Position numbers and translations under genes: made by a program | The notes under the pieces: generated by a model | Seen by the model: the letters and a program-made list of their open reading frames with translations, nothing else | Databases searched by the model: none | What the model was told of the DNA's origin: nothing | Shown: piece by piece, positions 1 through 7,980 of the stretch | How positions within the stretch are numbered: the stretch's first letter is position 1 | Layout: every line of letters starts with the position of its first letter | Assembly (NCBI GenBank): GCA_945892755.1 | Contig: CAMDDO010000033.1 | Coordinates: forward strand, 1 to 33,979 | Source: Rhizobium sp. Q54 | GTDB lineage: Bacteria > Pseudomonadota > Alphaproteobacteria > UBA828 | Direction of reading: 5' to 3' | Length of the DNA: 33,979 bases

Positions 1-899
1 ACGCGGCCGATCCGGCGCTGACGGTGGTTCGCCGACTGATCGAGGAACTGCCTGAGCGCGATCTTTCGGTGGTGGTGGATGGCCGGGCGATCGGGCGCAA
101 TTACAAGGTATCGAACCTGGCGAACGCCGTGCGCGCGGCGCGTCACGACCTGATCGTGATGGCCGATAGCGACACGCGAGTCGGCCCCGACTATTTGAAG
201 GCGATCGCCGCCGCGTTCGAGGCCGAAGGCGTCGGCGCGGTCACTTGCCTCTATCGCGGCGTGGCCGGCGAGGGGCGCGCCTCGACGCTTGGCGCCATCT
301 ACTTGAACGATTGGTACATGCCCTCGGTGCTGCTCGCCACCACGCTCGGCGGACTTCAGCCCTGCTTCGGCCAGACCATGGCTGTGCGCCGCGAGGTTCT
401 GAGCAAGATCGGCGGCCTCGAGTCGCTGAAAGACCATATCGCCGATGATTACATGCTAGGCGAGCTGGTCAATCGTGCCGGCTATCGCGTCGCGATCGCG
501 CCGACGCTGATCGACAACATCGTGTGCGAGGCGGATTTGCGGGCTTTGTTCCGGCACGAGCTGCGCTGGGCGCGCACGCTTCGAACGGTCAAGCCGTTCT
601 CCTATCCGCTCACGCTACTGACCGACGCGCTGCCGCTTTCGCTCATCGCCTTCGTCGCGAGCGGGCTGGCGGCCGAAGCCGGCATGATGTTCCTCGCAGC
701 GGTGGTGCTCAGGCTGGCGCAACACAGCGCGGCACGGCTTCGCTTCGGCAAGGGCGTGCCCTACAGACCGTGGCTCGTGCCCTTTCGCGACATGATCACC
801 TTCGCGGTCAGACTCGGCTGTTTCGTCGGCCAGGGCATTTCATGGCGCGGTCACCGCTTTACGCTGAAGCCAAGCGGCCAGATGATCGCGGTCGATTAA
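1..899 (+). CDS. hpnI: Hopanoid-associated glycosyltransferase HpnI, 5'-truncated by the window
   Basis: The reading frame is open from the first bases of the window and ends at TAA 897-899, so the true start lies upstream. About 299 residues are present; the family is usually near 380, so roughly the first fifth is missing. Visible GT2/GT21 (ceramide glucosyltransferase-like) signatures are the DSD metal-binding motif (MADSDTR), the FGQTMAVRR segment, the acceptor-site HIADDYMLG motif and HELRWARTLR, which stands for the (Q/R)xxRW motif. Hydrophobic segments follow near the C-terminus. From family knowledge, HpnI adds N-acetylglucosamine to bacteriohopanetetrol on the way to glucosaminyl and cyclitol-ether hopanoids. 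The next gene is hpnL-like, which supports the assignment. A ceramide or other lipid glucosyltransferase is the main alternative. Confidence 0.82.
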   Translation, partial: AADPALTVVRRLIEELPERDLSVVVDGRAIGRNYKVSNLANAVRAARHDLIVMADSDTRVGPDYLKAIAAAFEAEGVGAVTCLYRGVAGEGRASTLGAIYLNDWYMPSVLLATTLGGLQPCFGQTMAVRREVLSKIGGLESLKDHIADDYMLGELVNRAGYRVAIAPTLIDNIVCEADLRALFRHELRWARTLRTVKPFSYPLTLLTDALPLSLIAFVASGLAAEAGMMFLAAVVLRLAQHSAARLRFGKGVPYRPWLVPFRDMITFAVRLGCFVGQGISWRGHRFTLKPSGQMIAVD

Positions 900-960
900 T
901 CGGGCCCGATTGGTTCGGCGGTCGATTGCCGTAGCCGCTCGCGACCCACTAAAATCCAGC

Positions 961-2016
961 GTGCACGAGATCCCACAAGAGCCGAGCGCGACCGTGGCGA
1001 CGGTTGCGTCACCGGCAAAGCCTCGGCGCGGCGTTGCCACGCGCGCCTGGACATTGCTTTTCCTCTTGCTCGGCTTCGGCCTGATGGCCGGGCTGATCGC
1101 CTTCGAGGATGCCGGCGCGATTGGCGCGGCGATCGCCTCGGCCGGCTGGGGCATAGCCGCGATCACGTTGTTTCACCTCGTCCCCCTCGTGATCGATGCG
1201 CTGGGCATTAGAGCGCTCATCGCACGCGAACACCGGGTCTCGTTTTGGCGCATTGCGGGGCTTTATTGGATCGGCGAATCGATCAATACGCTCCTGCCGG
1301 TCGCCCAGATCGGCGGCGAGTTCGTGCGCACCCGCCTCCTGGTTATGGGCGGCATCCCGGGCGTCGCCGCCGGCGCCTATGTGATCGGCAATTTGACGCT
1401 CGGCGTGTTCACTCAGGGTCTGTTCGCGATCCTCGGCCTGATCATCCTCGTGCTGCAATATGGTGACGGCAATGACGCGGCGAGCCATGCCGCGATCGGC
1501 GCCGGAATCATCTTGGGCGGCGTCGCGTTGTTCTACCTCGCCCAGCGCATTGGCCTGTTCGGCTTTGTCGCGCGCCTGTTCAAGGCGCTCGGGCGCGGCA
1601 AGGATTGGTTCACGCTCGTCGGCGGCGCGGCCGAACTCGATGGCGCCATGCTGGCGCTCTATAAACGGCGCGGCGCGGTGTTCCGCGCCATGACGTGGCA
1701 ATTCGCATCGTGGCTTCTGGGCACCGGTGAGGTTTGGCTCGCGCTCCATTTCATGGGCCACGATGTCAGCCTTCTCGATGCCATGATGATTGAGGCGCTG
1801 GGCCAGGCGGTGCGCTCGGCAGCTTTTTTGGTGCCGGGCTCGCTCGGCGTGCAGGAAGGCGGCTATGTGCTGCTCGGCGCGGTGATCGGCCTGCCGCCGG
1901 AGATTTCGCTCGCGCTCTCTCTGATCAAGCGGGTGCGCGAGATCGGCCTCGGCGTGCCTGGCCTGATCGTCTGGCAGGTGATCGAGGGCCGCCGTTGGCT
2001 GATCCTCAGACGTTGA
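961..2016 (+). CDS. hpnL: HpnL-like integral membrane protein (LPG synthase TM / flippase-like family)
   Basis: A polytopic membrane protein of about 351 residues with some eight hydrophobic segments. It belongs to the group related to the membrane domain of lysylphosphatidylglycerol synthase. Conserved-looking features are the ESINTLLPVAQIGGEFVRTRLL stretch (approximately residues 102-123) and the PGSLGVQEGGYVLLG motif near the C-terminus, both typical of HpnL and related putative lipid transporters. The start is uncertain. The frame opens at TTG 910, while GTG 961 and GTG 994 are alternatives. I chose 961 because it leaves a short cytoplasmic lead before the first membrane segment, but no good Shine-Dalgarno sequence precedes any of them. 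It follows hpnI by about 60 bases on the same strand, which suggests a hopanoid operon. The role of HpnL in hopanoid transport is proposed, not proven. Confidence 0.78.
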   Translation: MHEIPQEPSATVATVASPAKPRRGVATRAWTLLFLLLGFGLMAGLIAFEDAGAIGAAIASAGWGIAAITLFHLVPLVIDALGIRALIAREHRVSFWRIAGLYWIGESINTLLPVAQIGGEFVRTRLLVMGGIPGVAAGAYVIGNLTLGVFTQGLFAILGLIILVLQYGDGNDAASHAAIGAGIILGGVALFYLAQRIGLFGFVARLFKALGRGKDWFTLVGGAAELDGAMLALYKRRGAVFRAMTWQFASWLLGTGEVWLALHFMGHDVSLLDAMMIEALGQAVRSAAFLVPGSLGVQEGGYVLLGAVIGLPPEISLALSLIKRVREIGLGVPGLIVWQVIEGRRWLILRR

Positions 2017-2078
2017 ATCCGTTTCTTGGGCTGTGCATCGCGGGTTAGCATCGGCGTGCCTGAAGGAGCGGCTTTGTC

Positions 2079-2777
2079 ATGACCCATCAGCGGTTCACCG
2101 ATATCGGCGCCTGTGTCTTTGATGCCTATGGCACGCTGTTCGATTTCAACAGCGCGGCGGCGAAATATCGGGCCGAGCTCGGCGACCAGGCCGACCGGCT
2201 CTCGGCGCTCTGGCGGACCAAGCAGCTCGAATACACGTGGCTGCGCAGCCTGATGGGCGCCTATGCTGATTTCTGGCAGGTCACTGGCGACGGGCTTGAT
2301 TTCGCGCTGAGCGCCCTCGGGCTCGACCGGCCGGGGCTCAAGGACCGCTTGATGGGCGCTTATCTCGAGCTTGGCGTCTATCCGGAGGTGCCGGCCATGC
2401 TCGGAACGCTGAAGGCCGCCGGCATGCGCACGGCGATCCTCTCCAATGGCGAACCCGGCATGTTGGCGGCGGCGGTGCGGAACGCCGGCATCGGCGATCT
2501 GATCGACGCCGTGCTCTCGGTCGATTCGGTCGGAATCTATAAGCCGCATGCCTCGGTCTACCGGTTGGCGATCGATCGGCTCGGCGTGCCGGCACGGCGC
2601 ATCAGCTTCCAATCATCGAACGCCTGGGATGCGGCGGGCGCCGCGCAGTTCGGCTTTCGCGTCGCCTGGATCAACCGCTTCGGCCAGAAGCCCGAAAATC
2701 TGCCGGCCAAGCCCGACGCCGAGCTCCGCTCGCTTGCCGAACTTCCCGCGCTTCTCGGACTGGGGAATCCGTCATGA
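2079..2777 (+). CDS. L-2-haloacid dehalogenase (haloacid dehalogenase type II)
   Basis: A 232-residue HAD-superfamily hydrolase with the full catalytic set of L-2-haloacid dehalogenases: nucleophile Asp15 in FDAYGTLFD with Thr19, Arg46 for halide and carboxylate binding, Ser122-Asn123 in ILSNG, Lys155 and Tyr161 in the IYKPHASVY segment, and Ser179, Asn181 and Asp184 in SSNAWDAAGA. The enzyme should hydrolyse L-2-haloalkanoates to D-2-hydroxyacids in the cytoplasm. The length is typical. The start ATG has a clear GAAGGAG ribosome site at 2061-2067. The stop overlaps the start of the next gene as ATGA, so the two are probably cotranslated. Retention of every catalytic residue favours true dehalogenase chemistry over a generic phosphatase, although the natural substrate is unknown. 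Confidence 0.88.
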   Translation: MTHQRFTDIGACVFDAYGTLFDFNSAAAKYRAELGDQADRLSALWRTKQLEYTWLRSLMGAYADFWQVTGDGLDFALSALGLDRPGLKDRLMGAYLELGVYPEVPAMLGTLKAAGMRTAILSNGEPGMLAAAVRNAGIGDLIDAVLSVDSVGIYKPHASVYRLAIDRLGVPARRISFQSSNAWDAAGAAQFGFRVAWINRFGQKPENLPAKPDAELRSLAELPALLGLGNPS

Positions 2778-3700
2778 CGATGTCAACGCTGCTTTCTCGC
2801 GGGGCGAGTGCGCTGCTTGCCATCGCCCTCGGTATCTGGTTCGAGCCGGCCCTGGCCGAGGATGCCAAGCCCGCCAGTCAAACCGCCGCCGACGAACAAC
2901 TCTATGTGGAAGCGCTCCAGGCTCTCCACCCCGCGGCGGAAAAGGGCGACGCTGACGCGCAGTTCGAGCTTGGGCTGCTTTATGACCAGGGTCATGGCGT
3001 GCCAATCGACCCGATCCAGGCCGCGATCTGGTTCAAGAAGGCGGCCGAGCAGGGCCATGCCGGCGCGCAACACGCGCTCGGCACCTATTACGAGCTTGGC
3101 AAGGGCCTGCCGCAAGACAACGCCTTGGCGATGCAATGGTATGACGCGGCGGCCAAGCAAGGCGATGCGCGCGCGCTGCGTAATCTCGGCAATTTCTATT
3201 TGGAGGGCAAAGGCGTCGCGGTCGATCACGCACGCGCCGCGACGTTGTTCCAGGAAGCCGCCGACAAGGGCAATTTTCGGGCGCTCAAGAACCTCGGCTA
3301 CATGTATTACTTCGGCGCCGGCGTTCCGAAGGACGTGACCAAGGCTGCGGCGCTGTTTCGCGTCGCGGCCGGCGGCGATGAAGCGAGCGCGCAATTCGCG
3401 CTTGGCTCGCTCTATTATGTCGGCGATGACGTGCCGCGCGATCTGGCAAAGGCGTTTGAATTGCTCAGGCGCTCGGCCGAACAGGGCTACGCCAAAGGTC
3501 AATTGCTGCTTGGGCGCATGTATGCGCGCGGCGAGGGCGTGGAAACCAATCCGGGTGAGGCCTGGTTCTGGCTGATCGTCGCCGAGGCGCAGGAGCCGGT
3601 CCTGGCGCGCCATTACATGAAGGAATTCGCCGATCAAGTCGGCGAGGCGGCGCGGCGCGACGCGGAAGCCCGTGCCGGGTTGTGGATGCCCCGCGATTGA
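2774..3700 (+). CDS. Secreted Sel1-repeat (TPR-like) protein
   Basis: A 308-residue protein with a signal peptide (hydrophobic residues about 10-22, probable cleavage after ALA at 28). It then has six consecutive Sel1-like repeats, recognisable by AxAQxxLGxxYxxGxGVPxD followed by KAxxWFxxAAxQG, starting near residues 56, 92, 128, 164, 200 and 236. Sel1 repeats form an alpha-helical solenoid used for protein-protein contacts; in alphaproteobacteria such proteins often act in the periplasm in envelope or exopolysaccharide signalling. No catalytic domain is visible. The start codon overlaps the dehalogenase stop (ATGA), so it is translationally coupled to that gene, although no functional link is obvious. 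The partner protein cannot be deduced. Confidence 0.85.
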   Translation: MTMSTLLSRGASALLAIALGIWFEPALAEDAKPASQTAADEQLYVEALQALHPAAEKGDADAQFELGLLYDQGHGVPIDPIQAAIWFKKAAEQGHAGAQHALGTYYELGKGLPQDNALAMQWYDAAAKQGDARALRNLGNFYLEGKGVAVDHARAATLFQEAADKGNFRALKNLGYMYYFGAGVPKDVTKAAALFRVAAGGDEASAQFALGSLYYVGDDVPRDLAKAFELLRRSAEQGYAKGQLLLGRMYARGEGVETNPGEAWFWLIVAEAQEPVLARHYMKEFADQVGEAARRDAEARAGLWMPRD

Positions 3701-3735
3701 TCGGGCGCGATGAGATCGAAGAAAGGGGAGACACG

Positions 3736-4029
3736 ATGAAGGGCTACGTCATCGCCGAGGTCGAAGTCACCGACCCGATCTTGTTCGAACAATACCGCGC
3801 GGGCGTGCCAGCCACGGTCGCAGCCCATGGCGGGCGCTATTTGGTGCGCGGTGGTGCGATCACGCCGGCCGAAGGCGGCTGGAATCCGAAGCGATTGATC
3901 ATTCTCGAATTCCCTGACGTCGCCGCGGCCAAGGCCTGGCACGATTCGGCGGCCTACGCGCCCATGAAGGCCATGCGCGAGCGTTCGGCGCGTTCCAAGA
4001 TCATTATCGTCGAGGGCGCCGCGCCTTAA
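3736..4029 (+). CDS. DUF1330 family protein
   Basis: A 97-residue protein of the DUF1330 family, a ferredoxin-like dimeric alpha/beta-barrel fold. Family features are the MKGYVIAEVEVTD start, the AAHGGRYLVRGG segment and the FPDVAAAKAWHDSAAYAPMK segment near the C-terminal half. I place the start at ATG 3736 because it has a strong purine-rich site (GGGGAG, 3725-3730) and the family always begins MKGY-like; the frame stays open upstream. The biochemical role of the family is not established. It follows the Sel1 gene by 35 bases. Its stop codon shares the TTAA at 4026-4029 with the stop of the convergent CoA-transferase gene. Confidence 0.85.
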   Translation: MKGYVIAEVEVTDPILFEQYRAGVPATVAAHGGRYLVRGGAITPAEGGWNPKRLIILEFPDVAAAKAWHDSAAYAPMKAMRERSARSKIIIVEGAAP

Positions 4030-5252
4030 TTTCCGTCTGGGCCGGCGACCACGCCTTGATCGTGCAATTTGCCGATTGCCGCGTCGCTTAGGCCCAGCAC
4101 TTCGGCGAGGATGGCGTCGGTGTCTTGGCCTAGCCTCGGCGCCGGGCCTGGGGCAACGCGAGGGGCCGCGCCGAATTCGAGCGGCGAGCCAGGCACACGG
4201 TAACGGCCAACCCCCGGTTGCTCGATCTCGGCAATCATCGGGTTGGCCGCCGGCGTGAAACGCCGATCGTGCCGCACCATCTCGCCGAAGCTCTGGTAGG
4301 GCCCCCACAGCACGCCCGCTCGATTGAGTGCGACTCCGACCTCTTCAAGCGTGTGCGCGGCGAACCAGGGCTCGAGCAGGCCGACCAGTGCGTCACGCCC
4401 GGCATAGCGATCGGCGTCCTTCCGAAAATCCAGGCCGCGCGCGGCTTCAAGCGCGCGCAAGGCCTCGAGTACGCCGGCCGCCTTTGCCAGGTCCTCGACA
4501 TGGCGCGCGGTGACGGTCGCCACCATCACGCGCGCTCCGCCCTTGGTCGGGAAGTCGCGCCCGAACGTGCCGAAGATCGCGTTGCCGAGGCGCGGCCGGT
4601 CCGCGTCATTGACCTCGACCTCGGCGGTGTAGCCGAGCGCGGCGGCCAGCGCGGCGCCGACGTTGAACAGCGAGAGCTTGACCAACTGGCCCTGCCCGGC
4701 GAGCCGGCGATGGCGTTCGGCCGCCAGAAGCCCGATCGCGGCGTGCAGCCCGCAAGTGAAATCCCACGCCGGAATTACGCTGTTGACCGGGCCGTCGGCG
4801 GGTTCCGGCCCGGTGACATAGGGGAAGCCCAGCGCGGCATTGACCGTGTAGTCGACCGCGGTCGTGCCATCGGGATTGCCCTGGATCAGCAGCATGATCA
4901 AATCGGCGCGACGCGCCTTGAGCGCGTCATAGCCGAGCCCATCACGCACCGGCAGGTTGCTCAGGAACAGCCCGCCACCCTCGCCCGGCGCCGTGATCAG
5001 CGCGGCGATCAGCTCGCGCCCCCTGGGGTCGGCGGTATTGACCGCCAAGGAGCGCTTGCCCTTGTTGAGGCCGGCCCAATAGAGGCTGTCGCCTTCGGCC
5101 GTCACCGGCCAGCGCCGATAGTCGACGCCGCCGCCGATCGGGTCGAAACGGATCACCTCGGCGCCGAGCTGGGCCAGTGTCATGCCGCCCAGGGGCGCCG
5201 CCACGAAGGCCGAGCCCTCGACCACGCGAAGGCCGGTTAGCAATCCGCTCAT
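4026..5252 (-). CDS. Family III CoA-transferase, 2-methylfumaryl-CoA isomerase-like
   Basis: A 408-residue CaiB/BaiF-type (class III) CoA-transferase. The catalytic aspartate is visible as Asp164 in VIPAWDFTCGLHAA, and the N-terminal VVEGSAFVAAPLGGMTLAQLG and LYWAGLNKGKRSLAV stretches are typical of this subgroup. From memory of the family, these stretches match 2-methylfumaryl-CoA isomerase (mesaconyl-CoA C1-C4 CoA transferase, EC 5.4.1.3) of the 3-hydroxypropionate cycle better than CaiB, Frc or Amacr. No other gene of that cycle is in the window, so the physiological substrate is uncertain. It is alone on its strand. Its ATG lies only 24 bases from the divergent ATG at 5277, so the two genes must share promoter DNA. 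Confidence 0.8.
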   Translation of the reverse strand: MSGLLTGLRVVEGSAFVAAPLGGMTLAQLGAEVIRFDPIGGGVDYRRWPVTAEGDSLYWAGLNKGKRSLAVNTADPRGRELIAALITAPGEGGGLFLSNLPVRDGLGYDALKARRADLIMLLIQGNPDGTTAVDYTVNAALGFPYVTGPEPADGPVNSVIPAWDFTCGLHAAIGLLAAERHRRLAGQGQLVKLSLFNVGAALAAALGYTAEVEVNDADRPRLGNAIFGTFGRDFPTKGGARVMVATVTARHVEDLAKAAGVLEALRALEAARGLDFRKDADRYAGRDALVGLLEPWFAAHTLEEVGVALNRAGVLWGPYQSFGEMVRHDRRFTPAANPMIAEIEQPGVGRYRVPGSPLEFGAAPRVAPGPAPRLGQDTDAILAEVLGLSDAAIGKLHDQGVVAGPDGN

Positions 5253-5276
5253 GATTTTGTCGATACCCTCTTTTGC

Positions 5277-6467
5277 ATGGCGCGCGACACGCTATTTAAT
5301 TGCGCCGTCGTGGTCGAGTCGCGCCACGCCACCGCTACGAGGAGTTCCCCGTCCATCTCGCCGAAGATTCGTCCCGCTCGCCTCAGCGATATCGCCGATC
5401 TGCTCCGCATCGAGGACACCTCGTTCGCCGGCGACCGGCTGGCGCGCCGGAACTTCCACTATTTGTTAACCAAGGGCAAGGTCAGCTGTCTGGTCCACGA
5501 GGACGAGGGACGCATCGGCGGCTACGCCATGCTGCTCTTTCACGCCGGCCTGCCGCTCGCCCGGCTCTACTCGTTCGCGGTCGAGTCGGCGCGGCGCAAG
5601 AACGGAATCGGACGGACCTTGCTTGAAGCCTGTGAAGACGAGGCGCACCGGCGCAATTGCACGCATTTGCGGCTCGAAGTGCGCCCCGATAACGATGCCG
5701 CGATCCGCTTCTATCGGCGCGTCGGCTTCCGCGAATTCGACACCGCGCCGGATTATTACGAGGACCACGCGACGGCGCTCCGCATGGAGAAGCCGCTGCG
5801 CCTCGAGCCGCCGCGCGCCCCCGCCGCCGTGCCCTATTACGCCCAGACGCTTGAATTCACCTGCGGCGCCGCGGCGCTGATGATGGCGATGGCCGCGCTC
5901 GATCCGGCCTTGCCGCTGGATCGGCGCACCGAGCTCAGGCTCTGGCGCGAATCGACAAGCATCTATATGACCTCGGGCCATGGCGGCAGCGACCCCTATG
6001 GGCTTGGGCTCGCGGCGGAGCGCCGTGGCTTCGATGTCGAGATCCGGGTCAGCGACCCGAACGAATTGTTTGTCGATGGCGTGAGAAGCGAAGAGAAGAA
6101 GGCCGTGATGCGCCTGGTCCAGCAGGATTTCCGCGCTCAGCTCGCGGAAACCTCGACGCGAATCCGGCACAAGCCACTTAAGGTCGCCGGACTCAGGCGA
6201 CGGCTCGATCGCGGCGCCGTGCCGATCGTGTTGATCAGCTACTACCGCTTTCATCAGCAGAAACTGCCGCACTGGCTGACCATCACCGGGGCGGACCAGC
6301 ATTTCATCTATGCCCACGATCCCTATGCCGGCACCGACAACAAGAAGACCGGGGCCGAATGCAAGAACCTGCCGATCACCCATGAGGACTTCGACCGCAT
6401 GTCGCGCTACGGCAAGGCACGGCTGCGCGCGGCTGTCGTCCTCACGCGGCCCGGCACCAAGCACTGA
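5277..6467 (+). CDS. GNAT acetyltransferase fused to a C39-like cysteine peptidase
   Basis: A 396-residue two-domain protein. Residues about 29-172 form a GNAT N-acetyltransferase: the acetyl-CoA pyrophosphate loop is RRKNGIG (106-112), followed by a typical [12 protein letters not shown] strand-helix. Residues about 185-390 are a papain-like C39-type peptidase: Cys196 in [13 protein letters not shown], His332 in LPHWLTI and Asp348 in YAHDPY form the expected triad. The fusion is known in bacteria and normally sits beside a RimK-type ATP-grasp ligase, as it does here 13 bases downstream. Iyer and Aravind's amidoligase survey proposed that such sets build or process peptides or peptide tags. 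The start is uncertain: ATG 5277 is only 24 bases from the divergent gene, and GTG 5310 downstream of an AT-rich TATTTAAT (5291-5298) is a fair alternative. Confidence 0.85.
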   Translation: MARDTLFNCAVVVESRHATATRSSPSISPKIRPARLSDIADLLRIEDTSFAGDRLARRNFHYLLTKGKVSCLVHEDEGRIGGYAMLLFHAGLPLARLYSFAVESARRKNGIGRTLLEACEDEAHRRNCTHLRLEVRPDNDAAIRFYRRVGFREFDTAPDYYEDHATALRMEKPLRLEPPRAPAAVPYYAQTLEFTCGAAALMMAMAALDPALPLDRRTELRLWRESTSIYMTSGHGGSDPYGLGLAAERRGFDVEIRVSDPNELFVDGVRSEEKKAVMRLVQQDFRAQLAETSTRIRHKPLKVAGLRRRLDRGAVPIVLISYYRFHQQKLPHWLTITGADQHFIYAHDPYAGTDNKKTGAECKNLPITHEDFDRMSRYGKARLRAAVVLTRPGTKH

Positions 6468-6480
6468 ATGGTGGATTGAG

Positions 6481-7980
6481 ATGCACGTTGTCGTCATCGA
6501 CCGGAAGATTCAGCTCCCGCTGCCCTACCGAAACTGGACGGTCATTCGCGACCGCGACTTCATCACCTCGCCCGAGCAATTCCAGGCGCGGCGCGACAAG
6601 GTGGTCAATCTGTGCGCCGATTACAGCTACCTCGGCTACGGCTATTACTGCTCGTTGCTCGCCGAAGCCCGCAAATTGAAGGTGATTCCCTCGGTCCGCA
6701 CGCTCTTGGAGTTGCGCGATCGCTCGATCTATCGCCACGCGCTGCCCGAGCTCGACGACGCGCTGCGCCAGCGCATGAAGAAGATCGAGGTGCCGGCGCT
6801 CAGTCGCTTCGCACTCGACGTCTATTTCGGGCGCCCCGATGACGAGCGCTTCACCGAATTCGCGCGCCGCGTGTTCGACCGCTTCCGATGCCCGATCTTG
6901 AGGGTCGAGGTCTCGGCCGAAGGGCGCTGGCATGTCGCACGCATCCGCCCGCTCTCCTTTGGCGAGCTCAGCCTCGAACAGCAGGACCGCTTCCGGACCG
7001 CGCTCGATGACTACACGCGCGCTTCCTGGCGCATTCCGAAGACGACCGTGGTGCCGAAATACTCGCTTGCCATCCTGCACGATCCGAACGAATCGATGCC
7101 GCCATCCTCTCCCCGCACATTGCAGAAGTTCATCCGCGTCGGCGAGCAGATGGGCGTCAAGGTCGAGCTGATCGAGCGCAAGGACTATGCCGAGCTTGCC
7201 GAGTATGACGCGCTGTTCATCCGCGCCACCACCGCGATCGACCACCACACCTTCCGCTTCGCCCGAAAGGCCGAATCGGAAGGCATGCCGGTGATCGACG
7301 ACCCGACTTCGATCCTGCGCTGCTGCAACAAGGTCTATCTCGCCGAGCTGTGCAAGGCCGACCGGATTCCAACCCCGCGCACGCTAATCATCGACCGCGG
7401 CACGGTTGATTCGGTCGAGCGCGAGATCGGCTATCCCGCCGTGCTCAAGATTCCGGATGGCTCGTTCTCGCGCGGCGTGGTCAAGGTCGAGAACCGCGAG
7501 CAGCTCCTCCAGCGTGCCGGCCTCCTGCTCAAGGAGTCCGACGTTATTCTCGCGCAGCAATATATCTATACGACGTTCGACTGGCGCGTCGGCGTGTTGC
7601 GCGGCGAGCCGCTTTACGTGTGCCAATACATGATGTCGCGCGGTCACTGGCAGATCGTGAAGCATGGCGACGATGGCCGCTTCCAAGAGGGTGGCGCGAC
7701 CACCTTCGCGGTCAAGGACGCGCCGCGCAACGTGGTCTCGCTGGCCGTGCGGGTCGCCAATCTGATCGGCGACGGGTTTTATGGCGTCGATATAAAGGAA
7801 ACCGCCGAAGGCCTCCACGTGATCGAAGTCAACGACAATCCGAGCATCGATACCGGCTATGAGGATCGGGTGCTGAAAGACGAGCTCTACCGCCGCATCA
7901 TCCAGGAATTCCTCCGCCGGCTCGAAGGCCGTCAATTGCTTGAACGGCCCGCCAAGCTCGCGGTCGTCGCGGCCGGCTGA
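6481..7980 (+). CDS. RimK-family ATP-grasp ligase with RLAN N-terminal domain
   Basis: A 499-residue protein. Residues 1 to about 160 match the RimK-like ATP-grasp N-terminal domain (RLAN). A pre-ATP-grasp region follows at about 190-285, and an ATP-grasp domain covers about 285-485. ATP-grasp signatures are Lys323 in [17 protein letters not shown] (glycine-rich loop), Asp437 in FYGVDIKE, and Glu449, Asn451 and Asn453 in [10 protein letters not shown] for Mg binding. The enzyme should form an amide bond through an acyl-phosphate, joining an amino acid or amine to a carboxylate; the substrate cannot be read from the sequence. I use ATG 6481 (MHVVVIDRK) because it begins the conserved domain and follows the GNAT-C39 stop by 13 bases; the frame is open further upstream but there overlaps the previous gene. 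The last 49 bases overlap the convergent exporter gene. Confidence 0.88.
   Translation: MHVVVIDRKIQLPLPYRNWTVIRDRDFITSPEQFQARRDKVVNLCADYSYLGYGYYCSLLAEARKLKVIPSVRTLLELRDRSIYRHALPELDDALRQRMKKIEVPALSRFALDVYFGRPDDERFTEFARRVFDRFRCPILRVEVSAEGRWHVARIRPLSFGELSLEQQDRFRTALDDYTRASWRIPKTTVVPKYSLAILHDPNESMPPSSPRTLQKFIRVGEQMGVKVELIERKDYAELAEYDALFIRATTAIDHHTFRFARKAESEGMPVIDDPTSILRCCNKVYLAELCKADRIPTPRTLIIDRGTVDSVEREIGYPAVLKIPDGSFSRGVVKVENREQLLQRAGLLLKESDVILAQQYIYTTFDWRVGVLRGEPLYVCQYMMSRGHWQIVKHGDDGRFQEGGATTFAVKDAPRNVVSLAVRVANLIGDGFYGVDIKETAEGLHVIEVNDNPSIDTGYEDRVLKDELYRRIIQEFLRRLEGRQLLERPAKLAVVAAG

Noticed and set aside
1009-1761. Long minus-strand frame opposite hpnL
   Set aside because: Its translation is Arg/Glu/Asp-rich without domain motifs and lies fully opposite a clear membrane protein; it is an antisense shadow common in GC-rich DNA.
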